A stretch of DNA of 38,409 nucleotides from Paracoccaceae bacterium. Its GTDB lineage: Bacteria > Pseudomonadota > Alphaproteobacteria > Rhodobacterales > Rhodobacteraceae. The stretch's first letter is position 1, and each line of letters begins with the position of its first letter. A program made the translations under genes and the position numbers. The stretch spans positions 1 through 38,409 of the forward strand of contig WFQE01000034.1 in the NCBI GenBank assembly GCA_015487165.1, written 5' to 3'. Below, one piece after another: positions 16,334-25,608 of the stretch. The notes beneath the pieces are model-generated. The model saw only the letters and a program-made list of their open reading frames with translations. It did no database searches and had not been told where the DNA came from.

Positions 16334-16406
16334 TCGCTTGTTGCTGTCAGGGGGAATGGTGCCATATCTTGTGGATAACTCAAAACACTTTTTGTTGCGG
16401 CAGGGT

Positions 16407-17591
16407 TCAGACCCCCACGTCGATCAGCGCCCTGGCAAGGATCGGCACGGTGGTTTCATTGAGTCCGGCAATGTTGATGCGGCTGTCGCCCACCATGTAG
16501 ATACCATGCTTTTCGCGCAGCTCGACCACCTGTTCGGGCGTGGCCCCCATGCGCGAGAACATGCCCCGGTGCTGGGCGATAAAGGCAAAGCGGTCTGATC
16601 CCGAAAGGCGCTGCAATTCATCTGCAAGTTGCTGACGAATCGTCAACATGCCCAGGCGCACATCTTCAAGTTCGGCCATCCAGTCGGCGCGCAACTCGTC
16701 GTCTGACAGGATGATCGTCACCAGACGCGCGCCGTGGTCGGGTGGGAAGGAAAAGTTCTGCCGGTTCAGATGCGCAAGATTGCCCTGCGTTGTTGCGCGC
16801 GTGTCTGCATCGGGCGCAATCGCCAGGACGATGCCGGTGCGTTCGCGGTAGACGCCGAAATTCTTGGAACAGCTTGCCGCGATCAGCATTTCGGGCATGC
16901 GTCCGGCCAACATCCGTACGGCGGCGGCGTCCTGGTCCAGCCCGTCGCCAAAGCCTTGATAGGCGATGTCGATAAACGGAATGGCGCCACGTTCCAGCAG
17001 GACGTCGGCGACCTGTTCCCACTGGGTCTGGTTCAGGTTGGCGCCGGTGGGGTTGTGGCAGCAGCCATGCAGCAGAACCACATCGCCCGCCTTGACGGTT
17101 TTCAGGTCGGCCAGCATACCCTCGAAATCAACCGCGCGCGAGGTGTTGTCGAAATAGCGATACTCGGCCATCTTCATGCCGAGATGGCGGATGATCGAGG
17201 GGTGGTTCGGCCAAGTGGGGGCCGACAGCCAGACGGTGGCGTCGGGGCCGGCCATCTTGATGAGTTCCAGCACCATGTGGATCGCGCCGGTGCCGCCGGG
17301 TGTTGCCGCTGCGGCCACACGCTCGGGTGCAACCGAATCGGCCAGTACCAGTTCGCGCATCACCTTGTGAAAGCCCGCATCACCCGCCAGCGCGGTATAG
17401 GCCTTGGTGGTTTCGCTTTCCCACAGACGCTTTTCCGCGGCCTTTACGGCGCGCATGATCGGGGTCACGCCCTGGGCGTTCTTGTACACGCCAACGCCAA
17501 GGTCGATCTTGGTGTCGCGCGGGTCTTCGCGATACATCTGCATAAGTTGCAGGATCTTGTCGGGCGGTTGTTGTTGCAGATTTTCCAGCAT
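16407..17591 (-). CDS. Aromatic/aspartate aminotransferase, PLP fold type I
   Basis: 394 residues. It transfers an amino group between aspartate or aromatic amino acids and 2-oxoglutarate. Sequence marks: DLGVGVYKNAQG at the N-terminus, the cofactor residues in HGCCHNPTGANL (Asn near 183), IDIAYQGFG with Asp208 and Tyr211, and the PLP-binding lysine in SCSKNFGVYRER (Lys243). This is the subgroup Ia (E. coli AspC/TyrB) pattern rather than the Ib pattern common in other bacteria. AspC and TyrB cannot be separated reliably by eye. The sulfurtransferase gene starts upstream on the same strand, 23 bases away; both could contribute to cysteine breakdown, since aspartate aminotransferases convert cysteine to 3-mercaptopyruvate, the substrate of that enzyme. 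Confidence 0.93.
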   Translation of the reverse strand: MLENLQQQPPDKILQLMQMYREDPRDTKIDLGVGVYKNAQGVTPIMRAVKAAEKRLWESETTKAYTALAGDAGFHKVMRELVLADSVAPERVAAAATPGGTGAIHMVLELIKMAGPDATVWLSAPTWPNHPSIIRHLGMKMAEYRYFDNTSRAVDFEGMLADLKTVKAGDVVLLHGCCHNPTGANLNQTQWEQVADVLLERGAIPFIDIAYQGFGDGLDQDAAAVRMLAGRMPEMLIAASCSKNFGVYRERTGIVLAIAPDADTRATTQGNLAHLNRQNFSFPPDHGARLVTIILSDDELRADWMAELEDVRLGMLTIRQQLADELQRLSGSDRFAFIAQHRGMFSRMGATPEQVVELREKHGIYMVGDSRINIAGLNETTVPILARALIDVGV

Positions 17592-17614
17592 GTTCCTGGT
17601 TTCCTGATTTGGCC

Positions 17615-18466
17615 TCAGCCGGTTTCGACCTGCAGGTCGTTATACATGCCCCATTCGGCCCAAGAGCCGTCATAGAGCGCGTGATTCGGGTGCCCGAGGC
17701 GGGCAAGCGCCAGGTTGATGATGGCCGCCGTCACGCCGGACCCGCAGGTGGTGATCACGGGTTTTTTCATGTCCACCCCGGCGGATTGCATGATTTCGGC
17801 CAGCGCATCGGTCGATTTCATCGTGCCGTCGTCGTTCAGCAGATCGGTAAAGGGAATATTGACCGCGCCGGGAATATGGCCGCGACGCAGGCCCTCGCGC
17901 GGTTCGGGTTCTTCGCCCCGGAACCTGGCAGCCGAACGCGCGTCCAGGATCTGTGCATCGCGCAGCTTGCTGGCGGCGGCGACCTGGGTCACATCCTTGA
18001 TAAGGCGGGCATTGCGCTGCACCGTGATGTGGCGGTCGCGCATGACGGGGGGCATGTCCTCGATCTCGCGCCCTTCGGCCTGCCATTTGGGCAAGCCGCC
18101 ATCCAGAACGGCGCAATCCGTCTTGCCGAACAGGTGGAACAGCCACCACACCCGCGCGGCCGACAGCAGCCCCGCACCGTCATAGACGACAACCTGATGC
18201 CCGTCGCCAATGCCCATGGCCCGCATCCGCGAGATGAATTTTTCCGGTGGGGGAGCCATATGCGGCAGGTCAGAGCGCGTATCGGCAATTTCGTCGATGT
18301 CAAAGAAACGGGCGCCCGGAATATGGGCAGCATCATATTCAGCACGCGCATCACGCCCCATTGCTGGCAGATACCATGACGCGTCGATGACCCGGAGGTC
18401 GGGGTCGTTCAGATGTTTCGCCAACCAGTTGGTCGATACCAGAGTATGCGGGTCGCTATAGGGCAT
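17615..18466 (-). CDS. sseA: 3-mercaptopyruvate sulfurtransferase (tandem rhodanese)
   Basis: 283 residues with two rhodanese domains. The active-site loop CGSGVTA (Cys about 241) is the form found in 3-mercaptopyruvate sulfurtransferases, whereas thiosulfate rhodaneses have CRKGVTA. Other marks are LVSTNWLAKHL at the start, VIDASWYLP, HIPGARFFDID and the inter-domain LIKDVTQV region. The enzyme moves sulfur from 3-mercaptopyruvate to thiols or cyanide. The ATG at 18466 is preferred to one at 18481, because AGGA lies 7 bases before it and none lies before the earlier one. It is followed 23 bases later by the aminotransferase that may supply its substrate. Confidence 0.93.
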   Translation of the reverse strand: MPYSDPHTLVSTNWLAKHLNDPDLRVIDASWYLPAMGRDARAEYDAAHIPGARFFDIDEIADTRSDLPHMAPPPEKFISRMRAMGIGDGHQVVVYDGAGLLSAARVWWLFHLFGKTDCAVLDGGLPKWQAEGREIEDMPPVMRDRHITVQRNARLIKDVTQVAAASKLRDAQILDARSAARFRGEEPEPREGLRRGHIPGAVNIPFTDLLNDDGTMKSTDALAEIMQSAGVDMKKPVITTCGSGVTAAIINLALARLGHPNHALYDGSWAEWGMYNDLQVETG

Positions 18467-18571
18467 GGGTTCATCCTGCATCGGGCTGCATCGGGGCTGT
18501 GGGCCTTGACCGGATTATCCTTGTCACGGGCAGGTTGCAAGTTTTCCGGCACCAACAAACCGGATTTCAGG

Positions 18572-18838
18572 TCAGTTCCTGAAACGCATCTCGTTCAGTG
18601 CGCCCGCGACAAGCGTCAGCAGGAAAGCCGCCACCCCCTGAAGGGCCATCGACACGGCCCAGTGCGCGGGCATCATCTGCGTGATGGTTGCCGGCGCATA
18701 CTGGACGGCCAGCGCCCCGACCACCCCCATGATGCTGTTCCAGAGCAGGCCCAGATTGATACGGGGCACCAACACGGCAGCCAGATTTCCGGCAAGCAGG
18801 CCGATCAGTATTGCCGTGACATCGCCCCCGCCCATCAT
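18572..18838 (-). CDS. Small conserved-looking membrane protein, function unknown
   Basis: 88 residues, three predicted membrane helices (about 6-25, 32-52 and 62-82). The N-terminal half (ILIGLLAGNLAAVLVPRIN...GLLWNSIMGVVGALAV) has the glycine-spaced pattern of GlsB/YeaQ/YmgE-type small membrane proteins, but the match is only one of style and I cannot assign a family. It begins with an ATG overlapping the smpB stop (ATGA at 18835-18838 read leftward), so its translation is coupled to smpB. Confidence 0.7.
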   Translation of the reverse strand: MMGGGDVTAILIGLLAGNLAAVLVPRINLGLLWNSIMGVVGALAVQYAPATITQMMPAHWAVSMALQGVAAFLLTLVAGALNEMRFRN

Positions 18839-19317
18839 CAGCCGCGCTCTCTCAGCAGGCGGGCCTTCTGGCGCTGCCAGTCGCGCTTGCGTTCGGTTTC
18901 GCGCTTGTCGGCCTTCTTCTTGCCCTTGGCGATGCCGATCTTGAGCTTGGCAATTCCCTTTTCGTTGAAATACAGGCGCAGCGGAACCAGGGTCATGCCC
19001 TCACGCCGCGTGGCGTTCCACAGCCTGGCCAGTTCACGCCTGTTGACCAGCAGCTTGCGCTTGCGCCTCTCTTCGTGCGGAAAGGATTTGGCCTGGGCAT
19101 AAGCGGGGATATACCCGTTGATCAGCCACAACTCGCCATCCTCGATCGCGGCATAGCTTTCGGCGATGTTTGCCTTGCCGTTTCGCAGGGATTTTACCTC
19201 GGACCCGTGCAGGACGATGCCACATTCAAGGTCGTCCTCGATGGCATAGTCATGGCGCGCACGCCGGTTCTCGGCGACGAGCTTGAAATTCGGGTCCTGG
19301 TTCTTCTTCTTGGCCAT
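18838..19317 (-). CDS. smpB: SsrA-binding protein SmpB
   Basis: 159 residues. It binds tmRNA and takes it to stalled ribosomes for trans-translation. The OB-fold core is clear: [23 protein letters not shown] (of which [11 protein letters not shown] is conserved), [21 protein letters not shown], the EELWL-type [13 protein letters not shown], and the basic tail [20 protein letters not shown] that folds in the mRNA path. An open frame continues 41 codons upstream, but [10 protein letters not shown] is the usual SmpB start and the extension is unlike the family. Its stop overlaps the start of the small membrane protein gene. The ssrA gene itself is not in the window. Confidence 0.97.
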   Translation of the reverse strand: MAKKKNQDPNFKLVAENRRARHDYAIEDDLECGIVLHGSEVKSLRNGKANIAESYAAIEDGELWLINGYIPAYAQAKSFPHEERRKRKLLVNRRELARLWNATRREGMTLVPLRLYFNEKGIAKLKIGIAKGKKKADKRETERKRDWQRQKARLLRERG

Positions 19318-19445
19318 GAGGATGAAATAGGTGAGCGCCGCGGCGAAGTCCACCGGCCAGATCGCTGGCGCAGGCGTGAAAAAGCTTGCAAGAGCGGGAC
19401 AAACCCTTTCAATGCCTGCGGGTTGACGAAGAGGGGGCAACGTCC

Positions 19446-19892
19446 ATGTTCATACAGATCGCTCTAGGCACGGCACTGATCCTGCTGACGGTGCTGGGAA
19501 CGGGCCTTTCCTTTTTCCTGCTCGAAAAGCTGTTCTCCAGGGTCAACAACTGGCTGTTGCGCGAGCCACATCAGCCCAAGCTGATGATGATGCTGTCGGT
19601 AACGGTGCTGTGGGTTCTGGGAACGGTGACGGTTTCGGTCTGGGTGTGGGCGCTTGTGCTATGGGGGCTGGGCGTGTTCATAACGTTGGAAGGGTCGATG
19701 TATTTTTCCCTGACGGCGTTCACCACACTGGGTTTCGGCGACATCCTGTTGCCCCATCGATGGAGGCTGCTTGGCGGCATGGCAGCGGTGAACGGGCTGC
19801 TTAACCTTGGCCTGTCCACCGCCATGCTGGTCGAGATGCTGCGCTTTGTTCGGGTCAGCCAGCGCGAAGCTGCCGAAAAGAACCAAAGCTAA
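19446..19892 (+). CDS. Small two-pore-helix-type ion channel protein (Ion_trans_2)
   Basis: 148 residues: a helix at about 4-26, a second at about 40-72, a pore segment with [13 protein letters not shown] (about 88-100), then a helix at about 107-130 and a short charged tail. TLGFGD is a variant of the potassium selectivity filter T-V/I-G-Y/F-G-D. There is no regulatory RCK or cyclic-nucleotide domain. The ATG at 19446 is chosen, since an in-frame upstream ATG at 19386 adds a hydrophilic, non-channel stretch. Potassium selectivity is plausible but not certain. It is divergent from smpB and converges on dapA with a 12-base gap. Confidence 0.8.
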   Translation: MFIQIALGTALILLTVLGTGLSFFLLEKLFSRVNNWLLREPHQPKLMMMLSVTVLWVLGTVTVSVWVWALVLWGLGVFITLEGSMYFSLTAFTTLGFGDILLPHRWRLLGGMAAVNGLLNLGLSTAMLVEMLRFVRVSQREAAEKNQS

Positions 19893-19904
19893 GCCGTCAA
19901 ACGA

Positions 19905-20777
19905 TCAGTCCAGCACCCCGGCGATTCGCATGGCCTGCTCGATCGCCACCTTGGTTTCAGGCAACAGGTCGGTCAGAGGCGAGCGCACCTCTGTTGAACA
20001 TTTACCCAACAGCGACAGCCCGTATTTCGCGCCGACAAGGCCGGGTTCAAGGAAGATCGCCGTATGCAGCGGCAGCAGAAGATCCTGCAATTCCAGCGCG
20101 CGTTCCCAGTTTCCCGACAATGTGGCCGCCTGGAATTCGGCGCATAGTTTCGGCGCGACATTGGCCGTGACCGAGATGCAGCCATGCCCGCCATGGGCGT
20201 TGAAGCCCAGCGCCGAGGCATCTTCGCCCGACAGCTGGATGAAATCCTTGCCGCAGGTGGCGCGCTGCTTGCTGACGCGCACGATGTCGCCGGTCGCATC
20301 CTTGACACCGATGATGTTTTCCAGTCGGGCCAGTTCGCCCATGGTTTCGGGGGTCATGTCCACGACTGAACGGCCGGGGATGTTGTAGATGATGATCGGC
20401 AGGCCAACCTCGTTCAGCGCCGTGTAATGCCGGATCAGCCCGCGCTGGGTGGGCTTGTTGTAATAGGGTGTGACAACAAGCGCGGCATCGGCGCCCACCT
20501 CTTTGGCGTGTTCCACCAGCTCGATCGATTCGGTGGTGTTGTTGGAACCTGCGCCGGCAATCACCGGCACGCGCCCCGCTGCCGCCTTGACCACGACCTC
20601 GACCACCAGACGGTGTTCCTCGTGGCTGAGGGTCGGGCTTTCACCCGTGGTGCCGACCGGGACCAGGCCGTTGCTGCCCTCGGCAATCTGCCATTCGACA
20701 AGCTGTTTGAGCGTATCGGTATCCACCTGGCCGTTCTTGAACGGGGTCACCAGTGCTGGAATGGACCCTTTGAACAT
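19905..20777 (-). CDS. dapA: 4-hydroxy-tetrahydrodipicolinate synthase
   Basis: 291 residues, a TIM barrel. It condenses pyruvate with aspartate semialdehyde, the first committed step to diaminopimelate and lysine. The pyruvate Schiff-base lysine is Lys159 in [10 protein letters not shown]; Tyr131 in IIYNIPGRS and the GTTGESPTL loop (Thr44) complete the active site. The ATG at 20777 has AAAGGAG at good distance; a longer frame upstream (to 20825) adds 16 unrelated residues. It is divergent from the lytic transglycosylase gene, a pairing typical of Rhodobacteraceae. All catalytic residues are present. Confidence 0.97.
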   Translation of the reverse strand: MFKGSIPALVTPFKNGQVDTDTLKQLVEWQIAEGSNGLVPVGTTGESPTLSHEEHRLVVEVVVKAAAGRVPVIAGAGSNNTTESIELVEHAKEVGADAALVVTPYYNKPTQRGLIRHYTALNEVGLPIIIYNIPGRSVVDMTPETMGELARLENIIGVKDATGDIVRVSKQRATCGKDFIQLSGEDASALGFNAHGGHGCISVTANVAPKLCAEFQAATLSGNWERALELQDLLLPLHTAIFLEPGLVGAKYGLSLLGKCSTEVRSPLTDLLPETKVAIEQAMRIAGVLD

Positions 20778-20906
20778 GACACGCTCCTTTCCTTGGTTGT
20801 CTGTATCAGTGAATCGAGCCCCCAATAGCAGGGAAACGGCGACAGCGTAATATCGAAAATCACGCTTTCCAAGCCGGGCTTTGATTCGACGCCCCGTTAA
20901 GGTAGG

Positions 20907-22898
20907 ATGAACGGGGTAGAGCAGTATTGGAATTCAGGTGTGTTTGACGGGTTGAAGGCAATTCTTGCCGCGTTTCTGGTGGTGCTGATCGGCGCCGCCT
21001 CTGGCCATGCGCAGGCCGTTTCGAAACAGGCGGATGTGCTGGCACTGGCGCTGGACGCCGCCGAACGGGGCAAATGGGACAAGGCCGAGGCGCTGGCCCG
21101 TCAGGTCGGTGATCCGGCTGCCGTTGATGTCGTCATATGGATGCATTTGCGCGATGGCTCTGACGACTGGAACGCCTATCGCGCGTTTCTTGGGCGTAAT
21201 TCCGACTGGCCCGGTCTGGGGCTGCTGCGCATCAAGGGCGAGGCTGCTATCCCGCAGGGGGCGGACCCGGCGCAGGTGATCGCCTATTTCGCCCATGCGC
21301 GCCCCCGAACGGGAACCGGCATCACCCGGCTGGTTCAGGCGCTCAAGACCACCGGCCGGAACAGCCTGGCCGAGAAAGAGGCCATCAGAGCATGGCGCGG
21401 CTTTTCCCTGAAAAAGGATGAACAGGCCTGGATACTTGCCAATTTCGGCAAGTCCCTCGCCAAGCACCACCAGGTGCGGCTTGATATGCTGCTGTGGCGC
21501 GGGTTGCGCAGGCAGGCCGAATCGATGTTCCCGCTGGTGTCAAAGGATTATGTGCGTCTGGCAAAGGCCCGTCTGGCACTGCGTGGCAATCGCCGCGGGG
21601 TCGATGCGCTGATCGCGGCCGTGCCGGCCAAGCTCAAGGATGATCCCGGCCTGGCCTACGAGCGTTTCCTGTGGCGCTATCGCAAGGGTCTGTACGACGC
21701 GGCGCGCGATCTGCTGATCGAGCGGTCGGTTTCGGTTGCCAAACTTGGCCGGCCCGAGAAATGGGCGAACAGGCGTCGCGCGATCGCGCGCCAGGAAATG
21801 CGCGACGGCAGGAACCGCAAGGCCTATGTGATCGCGGCAAACCATTTTCTGGAAAAGGGGTCGGATTACGCCGATCTGGAATGGCTGGCAGGCTATATCG
21901 CGTTGCGCAAGTTCAACAACCCCGAACGCGCATTGATGCATTTCAAGAATTTCCGGGCCGCCGTTGCCACACCCATCAGCTATGGCCGGGCCGGCTATTG
22001 GCTGGGGCGCGCCTACGAGGCGCTGGGCGACAAGAAGGCCGCACATGAGGCCTATGCCTTTGGCGCCCGCTATCAGACAAGTTTTTACGGCCAGCTGGCG
22101 GCCGAGCGGATCAACGCCCCGCCGGACCCACGGCTTGCCGGGCATCAAAAGACACCCGGCTGGCGCAACGCGTCTTTTGCCAACAGCCCGCTTCTGCATG
22201 TGGCGATGCTGTTGCATAAGGCCGACCGCCCCCGCCTGGCCGAGATGTTCATCCGCAAGCTGGGCGCAAAGCTTGACGCGCAGGGTTTGCAGCAGCTTGC
22301 CGACATGGCGATGGATATCGGGCGGCCGAACATCGCCGTGCGGCTGTCCAAGCAGGCTGCCCGCAAGGGCCATGTCCTGCCGCGCACCTATTTTCCGGTG
22401 ACCGATCTGGCCAGGCTGGAATTCGATATTGCCCCCGAGGTTGCCATGGCCATCGCCCGCCGTGAAAGCGAACTTGACCCGCTGGCGGTTTCGCCTGCCG
22501 GCGCACGCGGCCTGATGCAGGTGATGCCACGCACCGCGCGCAAGATGACCAAGGCGCTGGGCATCCGCTATTCGCGTTCGAAACTGACGGATGACTGGAA
22601 ATACAACGCCCGCATCGGCACTGCCTATCTGGCGCAGCAGCTGAAGGATTTCAACGGTTCATACATTCTGGCCTTTGCCGCTTATAACGCCGGCCCGCAC
22701 CGCGTCAAACGCTGGATCGAGCTTTACGGTGATCCCCGCCGCGACGATGTCGATCAGGTTGACTGGATCGAACATATCCCGTTTCGCGAAACCCGAAACT
22801 ATGTGATGCGGGTCATTGAATCGCTGTATGTCTATCGGGCCCGACTTGCCGGCAAGACGCCGCCACACCGGATCAGCAAAGACCTCAAGCGCGGCTAG
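20907..22898 (+). CDS. slt: Soluble lytic murein transglycosylase (Slt70 type)
   Basis: 663 residues. Cleaves peptidoglycan between MurNAc and GlcNAc, leaving 1,6-anhydro-MurNAc. A hydrophobic export segment ([14 protein letters not shown], about residues 18-31) leads into a long alpha-helical superhelical domain (to about residue 490) and a C-terminal catalytic SLT domain: [20 protein letters not shown] with catalytic Glu520, MPRTARKM, then [13 protein letters not shown]. Start: ATG at 20907 with AAGG just upstream at short spacing; GTG at 20940 is an alternative that would give a more usual signal peptide length. The stop overlaps the convergent DMT permease gene by 14 bases. Confidence 0.93.
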   Translation: MNGVEQYWNSGVFDGLKAILAAFLVVLIGAASGHAQAVSKQADVLALALDAAERGKWDKAEALARQVGDPAAVDVVIWMHLRDGSDDWNAYRAFLGRNSDWPGLGLLRIKGEAAIPQGADPAQVIAYFAHARPRTGTGITRLVQALKTTGRNSLAEKEAIRAWRGFSLKKDEQAWILANFGKSLAKHHQVRLDMLLWRGLRRQAESMFPLVSKDYVRLAKARLALRGNRRGVDALIAAVPAKLKDDPGLAYERFLWRYRKGLYDAARDLLIERSVSVAKLGRPEKWANRRRAIARQEMRDGRNRKAYVIAANHFLEKGSDYADLEWLAGYIALRKFNNPERALMHFKNFRAAVATPISYGRAGYWLGRAYEALGDKKAAHEAYAFGARYQTSFYGQLAAERINAPPDPRLAGHQKTPGWRNASFANSPLLHVAMLLHKADRPRLAEMFIRKLGAKLDAQGLQQLADMAMDIGRPNIAVRLSKQAARKGHVLPRTYFPVTDLARLEFDIAPEVAMAIARRESELDPLAVSPAGARGLMQVMPRTARKMTKALGIRYSRSKLTDDWKYNARIGTAYLAQQLKDFNGSYILAFAAYNAGPHRVKRWIELYGDPRRDDVDQVDWIEHIPFRETRNYVMRVIESLYVYRARLAGKTPPHRISKDLKRG

Positions 22899-23778
22899 CA
22901 GATGCGCGCCCCCTGCGCCGCTGTTCGCGCCAAAAGGTAAACAGACCGGCAGCGACAATCATCGCCGCCCCCAGCGCGACATTTGCGCGGATGGTTTCCC
23001 CAAAGGCCAGAACGCCGACAAAGCTGACAAAGATCAGCTGGAAATAGGCAAAGGGCTGGACAACGCTTGCTTCGGCCACGTCGTAACACTTGATCAGCAG
23101 AAAATGCCCGAAAGCGCCGGTAACGCAGAGCAGGGCCATCCAGGCGGAATCGGGGGCATTCATCGGTTCCCAGAACCAGATGCCGACGGCGGTCATCACC
23201 ACGGCACCGCTGACGCCCGTCCAGAAAAAGCTGGTCATGGCATCGTCGTGCCGGGCTGCCAGACGGGTGAGCAGGCCATAAAGGGCAAACATCATCGCCG
23301 CGACAACCGCGATCAGGGAGGCCGGCGAAAATACCGAAACCCCTGGCTGCAGAATGACAATCATGCCGGTGAACCCGGCACCAACCGCTGCCCAGCGGCG
23401 CCAACCGACGCGCTCGCCCAGCACCGGCCCGGCGAGTGCCGCAATCATCAGCGGGTATGAGGCAAAGATCGCATGGGTTTCGATCAGGCCCAGATAGACG
23501 AAGGCAAGAACGGTCACGCAGATCTCGCCAGCCAGCAGCGCGCCTCGCAGGATCTGCAGGCCCTTGTGGCGGCTGGCAAAGGCCCCGCCAATCCCGCCGG
23601 TGCGGCGCCAGGCAAGCCACAACACGAATGCGGCAAAGAACCAGTAGCGGATCATCACCACCATCAACACGTTGTATTCCGAGGCCAGATGCCGCGAGAT
23701 GCCATCCTGAACCGCAAACACGAATGTTGCGGCGATCATCAGCCATATGCCCAGGCGTGGGTTGGAACTGCCGCTCAT
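22885..23778 (-). CDS. DMT-superfamily transporter (EamA, two repeats)
   Basis: 297 residues and about ten membrane helices in two EamA repeats; LIETHAIFASYPLMIAAL and LGERVGWRRWAAVGAGFTGMIV style segments (of which GERVGWRRW is the usual first-repeat end) and the second half ending in GETIRANVALGAAMIVAAG. Substrate unknown; relatives export amino acids or other metabolites. Start at 23778 is chosen because GGAGG lies 5 bases before it and it overlaps the mnmD stop (ATGA); the open frame extends upstream only into mnmD. The gene is thus translationally coupled to mnmD. Its stop overlaps slt by 14 bases on the other strand. Confidence 0.9.
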   Translation of the reverse strand: MSGSSNPRLGIWLMIAATFVFAVQDGISRHLASEYNVLMVVMIRYWFFAAFVLWLAWRRTGGIGGAFASRHKGLQILRGALLAGEICVTVLAFVYLGLIETHAIFASYPLMIAALAGPVLGERVGWRRWAAVGAGFTGMIVILQPGVSVFSPASLIAVVAAMMFALYGLLTRLAARHDDAMTSFFWTGVSGAVVMTAVGIWFWEPMNAPDSAWMALLCVTGAFGHFLLIKCYDVAEASVVQPFAYFQLIFVSFVGVLAFGETIRANVALGAAMIVAAGLFTFWREQRRRGRASASRA

Positions 23779-24461
23779 CTTGCCTCCAGAAAACCCCGGG
23801 TCATGTGCCTTTTTCGCCCAAAGCCGGGCATCCGTTCCACCTTGAAACCGGCACCTGACAGCGCGCGACGGACGTGACCCGCCGCGGTATAGGTGGCAAA
23901 GCTTCCTTGCGGGCGGGTATGGGCGGCAACTTGCGCCATGAGCGCGGGCCCCCACAGCTCGGGGTTGCGGGCAGGTGAAAACCCGTCAAGAAACCACGCA
24001 TCGGCCTTGCCCGACCAGGTGGCAAGGGTTTCGCGGGCGTCACCGATCATGATTTCGGCTTCCAACCCGTTCAGCCGGAAACGGTGCAGGCCCTTGTCCC
24101 ACACGCCCAGAAATGCGGTAGCAAGGTTTTTTAGCGCCGGAAATGCAGCAAGTGCCTTTTCCATGTCATCTGCCGACATGGGGAAGGCCTCGAAACTGGT
24201 AAAATGCAGAACACCGTCATGCCCGCTATCCAGCCAGGCCTGCCACGCCGCCAGCATGTTCAACCCTGTGCCAAATCCCAGCTCGGCGATATGAAAGCCG
24301 GGTCTGAAGCGCGCCGGAAGGTCGTTTCCGGCAAGAAACACATGCCGCGTTTCGGCCAGCCCGTCCTGTAGCGAAAAATAGGGGTCGTCAAAGCGGCGCG
24401 CTACGGGAATCACGCCATCGCGCCAGTCGATTTCTGCCACTTGATGCTGGTCGCCCTTCAT
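23775..24461 (-). CDS. mnmD: tRNA 5-aminomethyl-2-thiouridine methyltransferase MnmD (DUF752)
   Basis: 228 residues. It makes the last methylation toward mnm5(s2)U34 in tRNAs, equal to the N-terminal domain of E. coli MnmC. SAM-binding motif IAELGFGTGLNML (about 74-86) and the family signature WFLDGFSPARNPELW are clear, as is SFATYTAAGHVRRAL. Length equals the stand-alone MnmD proteins known in other bacteria. The oxidase half of MnmC is encoded divergently at 24521. ATG at 24461 is preferred to an in-frame start at 24527, which would run into the divergent gene; its ribosome site is weak, so it may be nearly leaderless. The stop overlaps the DMT permease start. Confidence 0.93.
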   Translation of the reverse strand: MKGDQHQVAEIDWRDGVIPVARRFDDPYFSLQDGLAETRHVFLAGNDLPARFRPGFHIAELGFGTGLNMLAAWQAWLDSGHDGVLHFTSFEAFPMSADDMEKALAAFPALKNLATAFLGVWDKGLHRFRLNGLEAEIMIGDARETLATWSGKADAWFLDGFSPARNPELWGPALMAQVAAHTRPQGSFATYTAAGHVRRALSGAGFKVERMPGFGRKRHMTRGFLEAR

Positions 24462-24520
24462 GCCTTGTCCTATAGCTGAAACAGCCTTTCCGTCAGCGAC
24501 AATGAGCCGGGAGCAACAAG

Positions 24521-25573
24521 ATGACAATGCCGGAAATCGAGGTGTTCGGCGCGGGGGCGTTTGGCCTTGCCACCGCCTATTGCCTGCTGCGCAAGGGCGC
24601 CCGCGTCAGGGTGATCGAGAAAAGGCGCGTGGGCGCCGGATCTTCTGGCGGTGTGGTGGGCGCACTGGCGCCGCATACGCCCGATAACTGGAATGAGAAA
24701 AAGCAGTTTCAATTCGACAGCCTGATCGCCGCCCGCGAGTTCTGGGCCGAGGTCGATGCGCTTAGCGGGGTGCGGTCGGGTTATGGGCGCACCGGCCGCC
24801 TGATGGCAATTTCTGACGACCGGCAGCTGGAACTGGCCCGCGGGCGCAGCGAAAGCGCACGCCAGTTCTGGCAGGGCCTTGCAGAATGGCAGGTGATCCC
24901 TTCGGCCGAGGCAGGCCCGTTCAAGCCGGTCAGCCCCACGGGCCATGTCGTGCGTGAAACCCTTTCGGCGCGCATGTCACCGGCGGGCGCATGCGCAAGC
25001 CTTGCAGGCGCCATCCGTGCATTGGGCGGCGAAATCATCGAAGGAACCACCACGGGCAAGGGCGGTGACGCGGCAGTATATTGCACGGGCTATGAGGGGC
25101 TTGAGGAACTGTCGGCCGAGCTCGGCGCGCCCATCGGCAAGGGGATCAAGGGGCAGGGGCTGTTGCTGGCATTCGATGCTGCCGGCCAGCCGCAGCTGTT
25201 TGCCGAAGGACGCCATATCATCCCGCATGAAAACGGCACGGTAGCAATCGGTTCCACCACCGAAAACGAATGGGATGATCCGGTTTCTGTCGATGACCAG
25301 CTTGACGCCATTCACGAACACGCCTTGCAGATCTGCCCGCTGCTGCATGGCGCAAAAGTATTGAAACGCTGGGCAGGTGTGCGGCCGCGCGGGCGCCGGC
25401 GGGCACCGATCCTCGATCGTCACCCCCTGCGCGAAAACGTCTATATCGCCAATGGCGGGTTCAAGATCGGTTTCGGCATGGCCGTCGGAGTCGGTCGCGC
25501 CATGGCCGATCTGGTTCTCGAGGGGAAGGCCGATATTCCCGACAGCTTTACGCTGGCGGCCAATATGGGGTGA
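24521..25573 (+). CDS. FAD-dependent oxidoreductase, MnmC2-like
   Basis: 350 residues of the DAO family. The dinucleotide-binding site is VFGAGAFGLATAYCL with GxGxxG at residues 9-14 and the acidic residue in VIEKR at the second strand; GTTTGKGGDAAVYCTGYEG follows and the C-terminal part has GVRPRGRRRAPILDRH and NVYIANGGFKIGFGMAVGVG. Head-to-head with mnmD across 59 bp, so the most probable role is the MnmC2 step, oxidative removal of the carboxymethyl group from cmnm5U to give nm5U, the MnmD substrate. Amino-acid oxidases of the same family would look much alike, so the call rests mainly on context. Ends 35 bases before the convergent FMN reductase gene. Confidence 0.75.
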   Translation: MTMPEIEVFGAGAFGLATAYCLLRKGARVRVIEKRRVGAGSSGGVVGALAPHTPDNWNEKKQFQFDSLIAAREFWAEVDALSGVRSGYGRTGRLMAISDDRQLELARGRSESARQFWQGLAEWQVIPSAEAGPFKPVSPTGHVVRETLSARMSPAGACASLAGAIRALGGEIIEGTTTGKGGDAAVYCTGYEGLEELSAELGAPIGKGIKGQGLLLAFDAAGQPQLFAEGRHIIPHENGTVAIGSTTENEWDDPVSVDDQLDAIHEHALQICPLLHGAKVLKRWAGVRPRGRRRAPILDRHPLRENVYIANGGFKIGFGMAVGVGRAMADLVLEGKADIPDSFTLAANMG

Positions 25574-25608
25574 TGTGGCCGCGTGGCGGGGCGGGGCGGG
25601 CGCGGGTG

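Noticed and set aside
16370-16378. Perfect DnaA-box sequence TTATCCACA on the minus strand
   Set aside because: A single copy without AT-rich unwinding region or further boxes; such 9-mers occur by chance, so neither an origin nor DnaA control is claimed.
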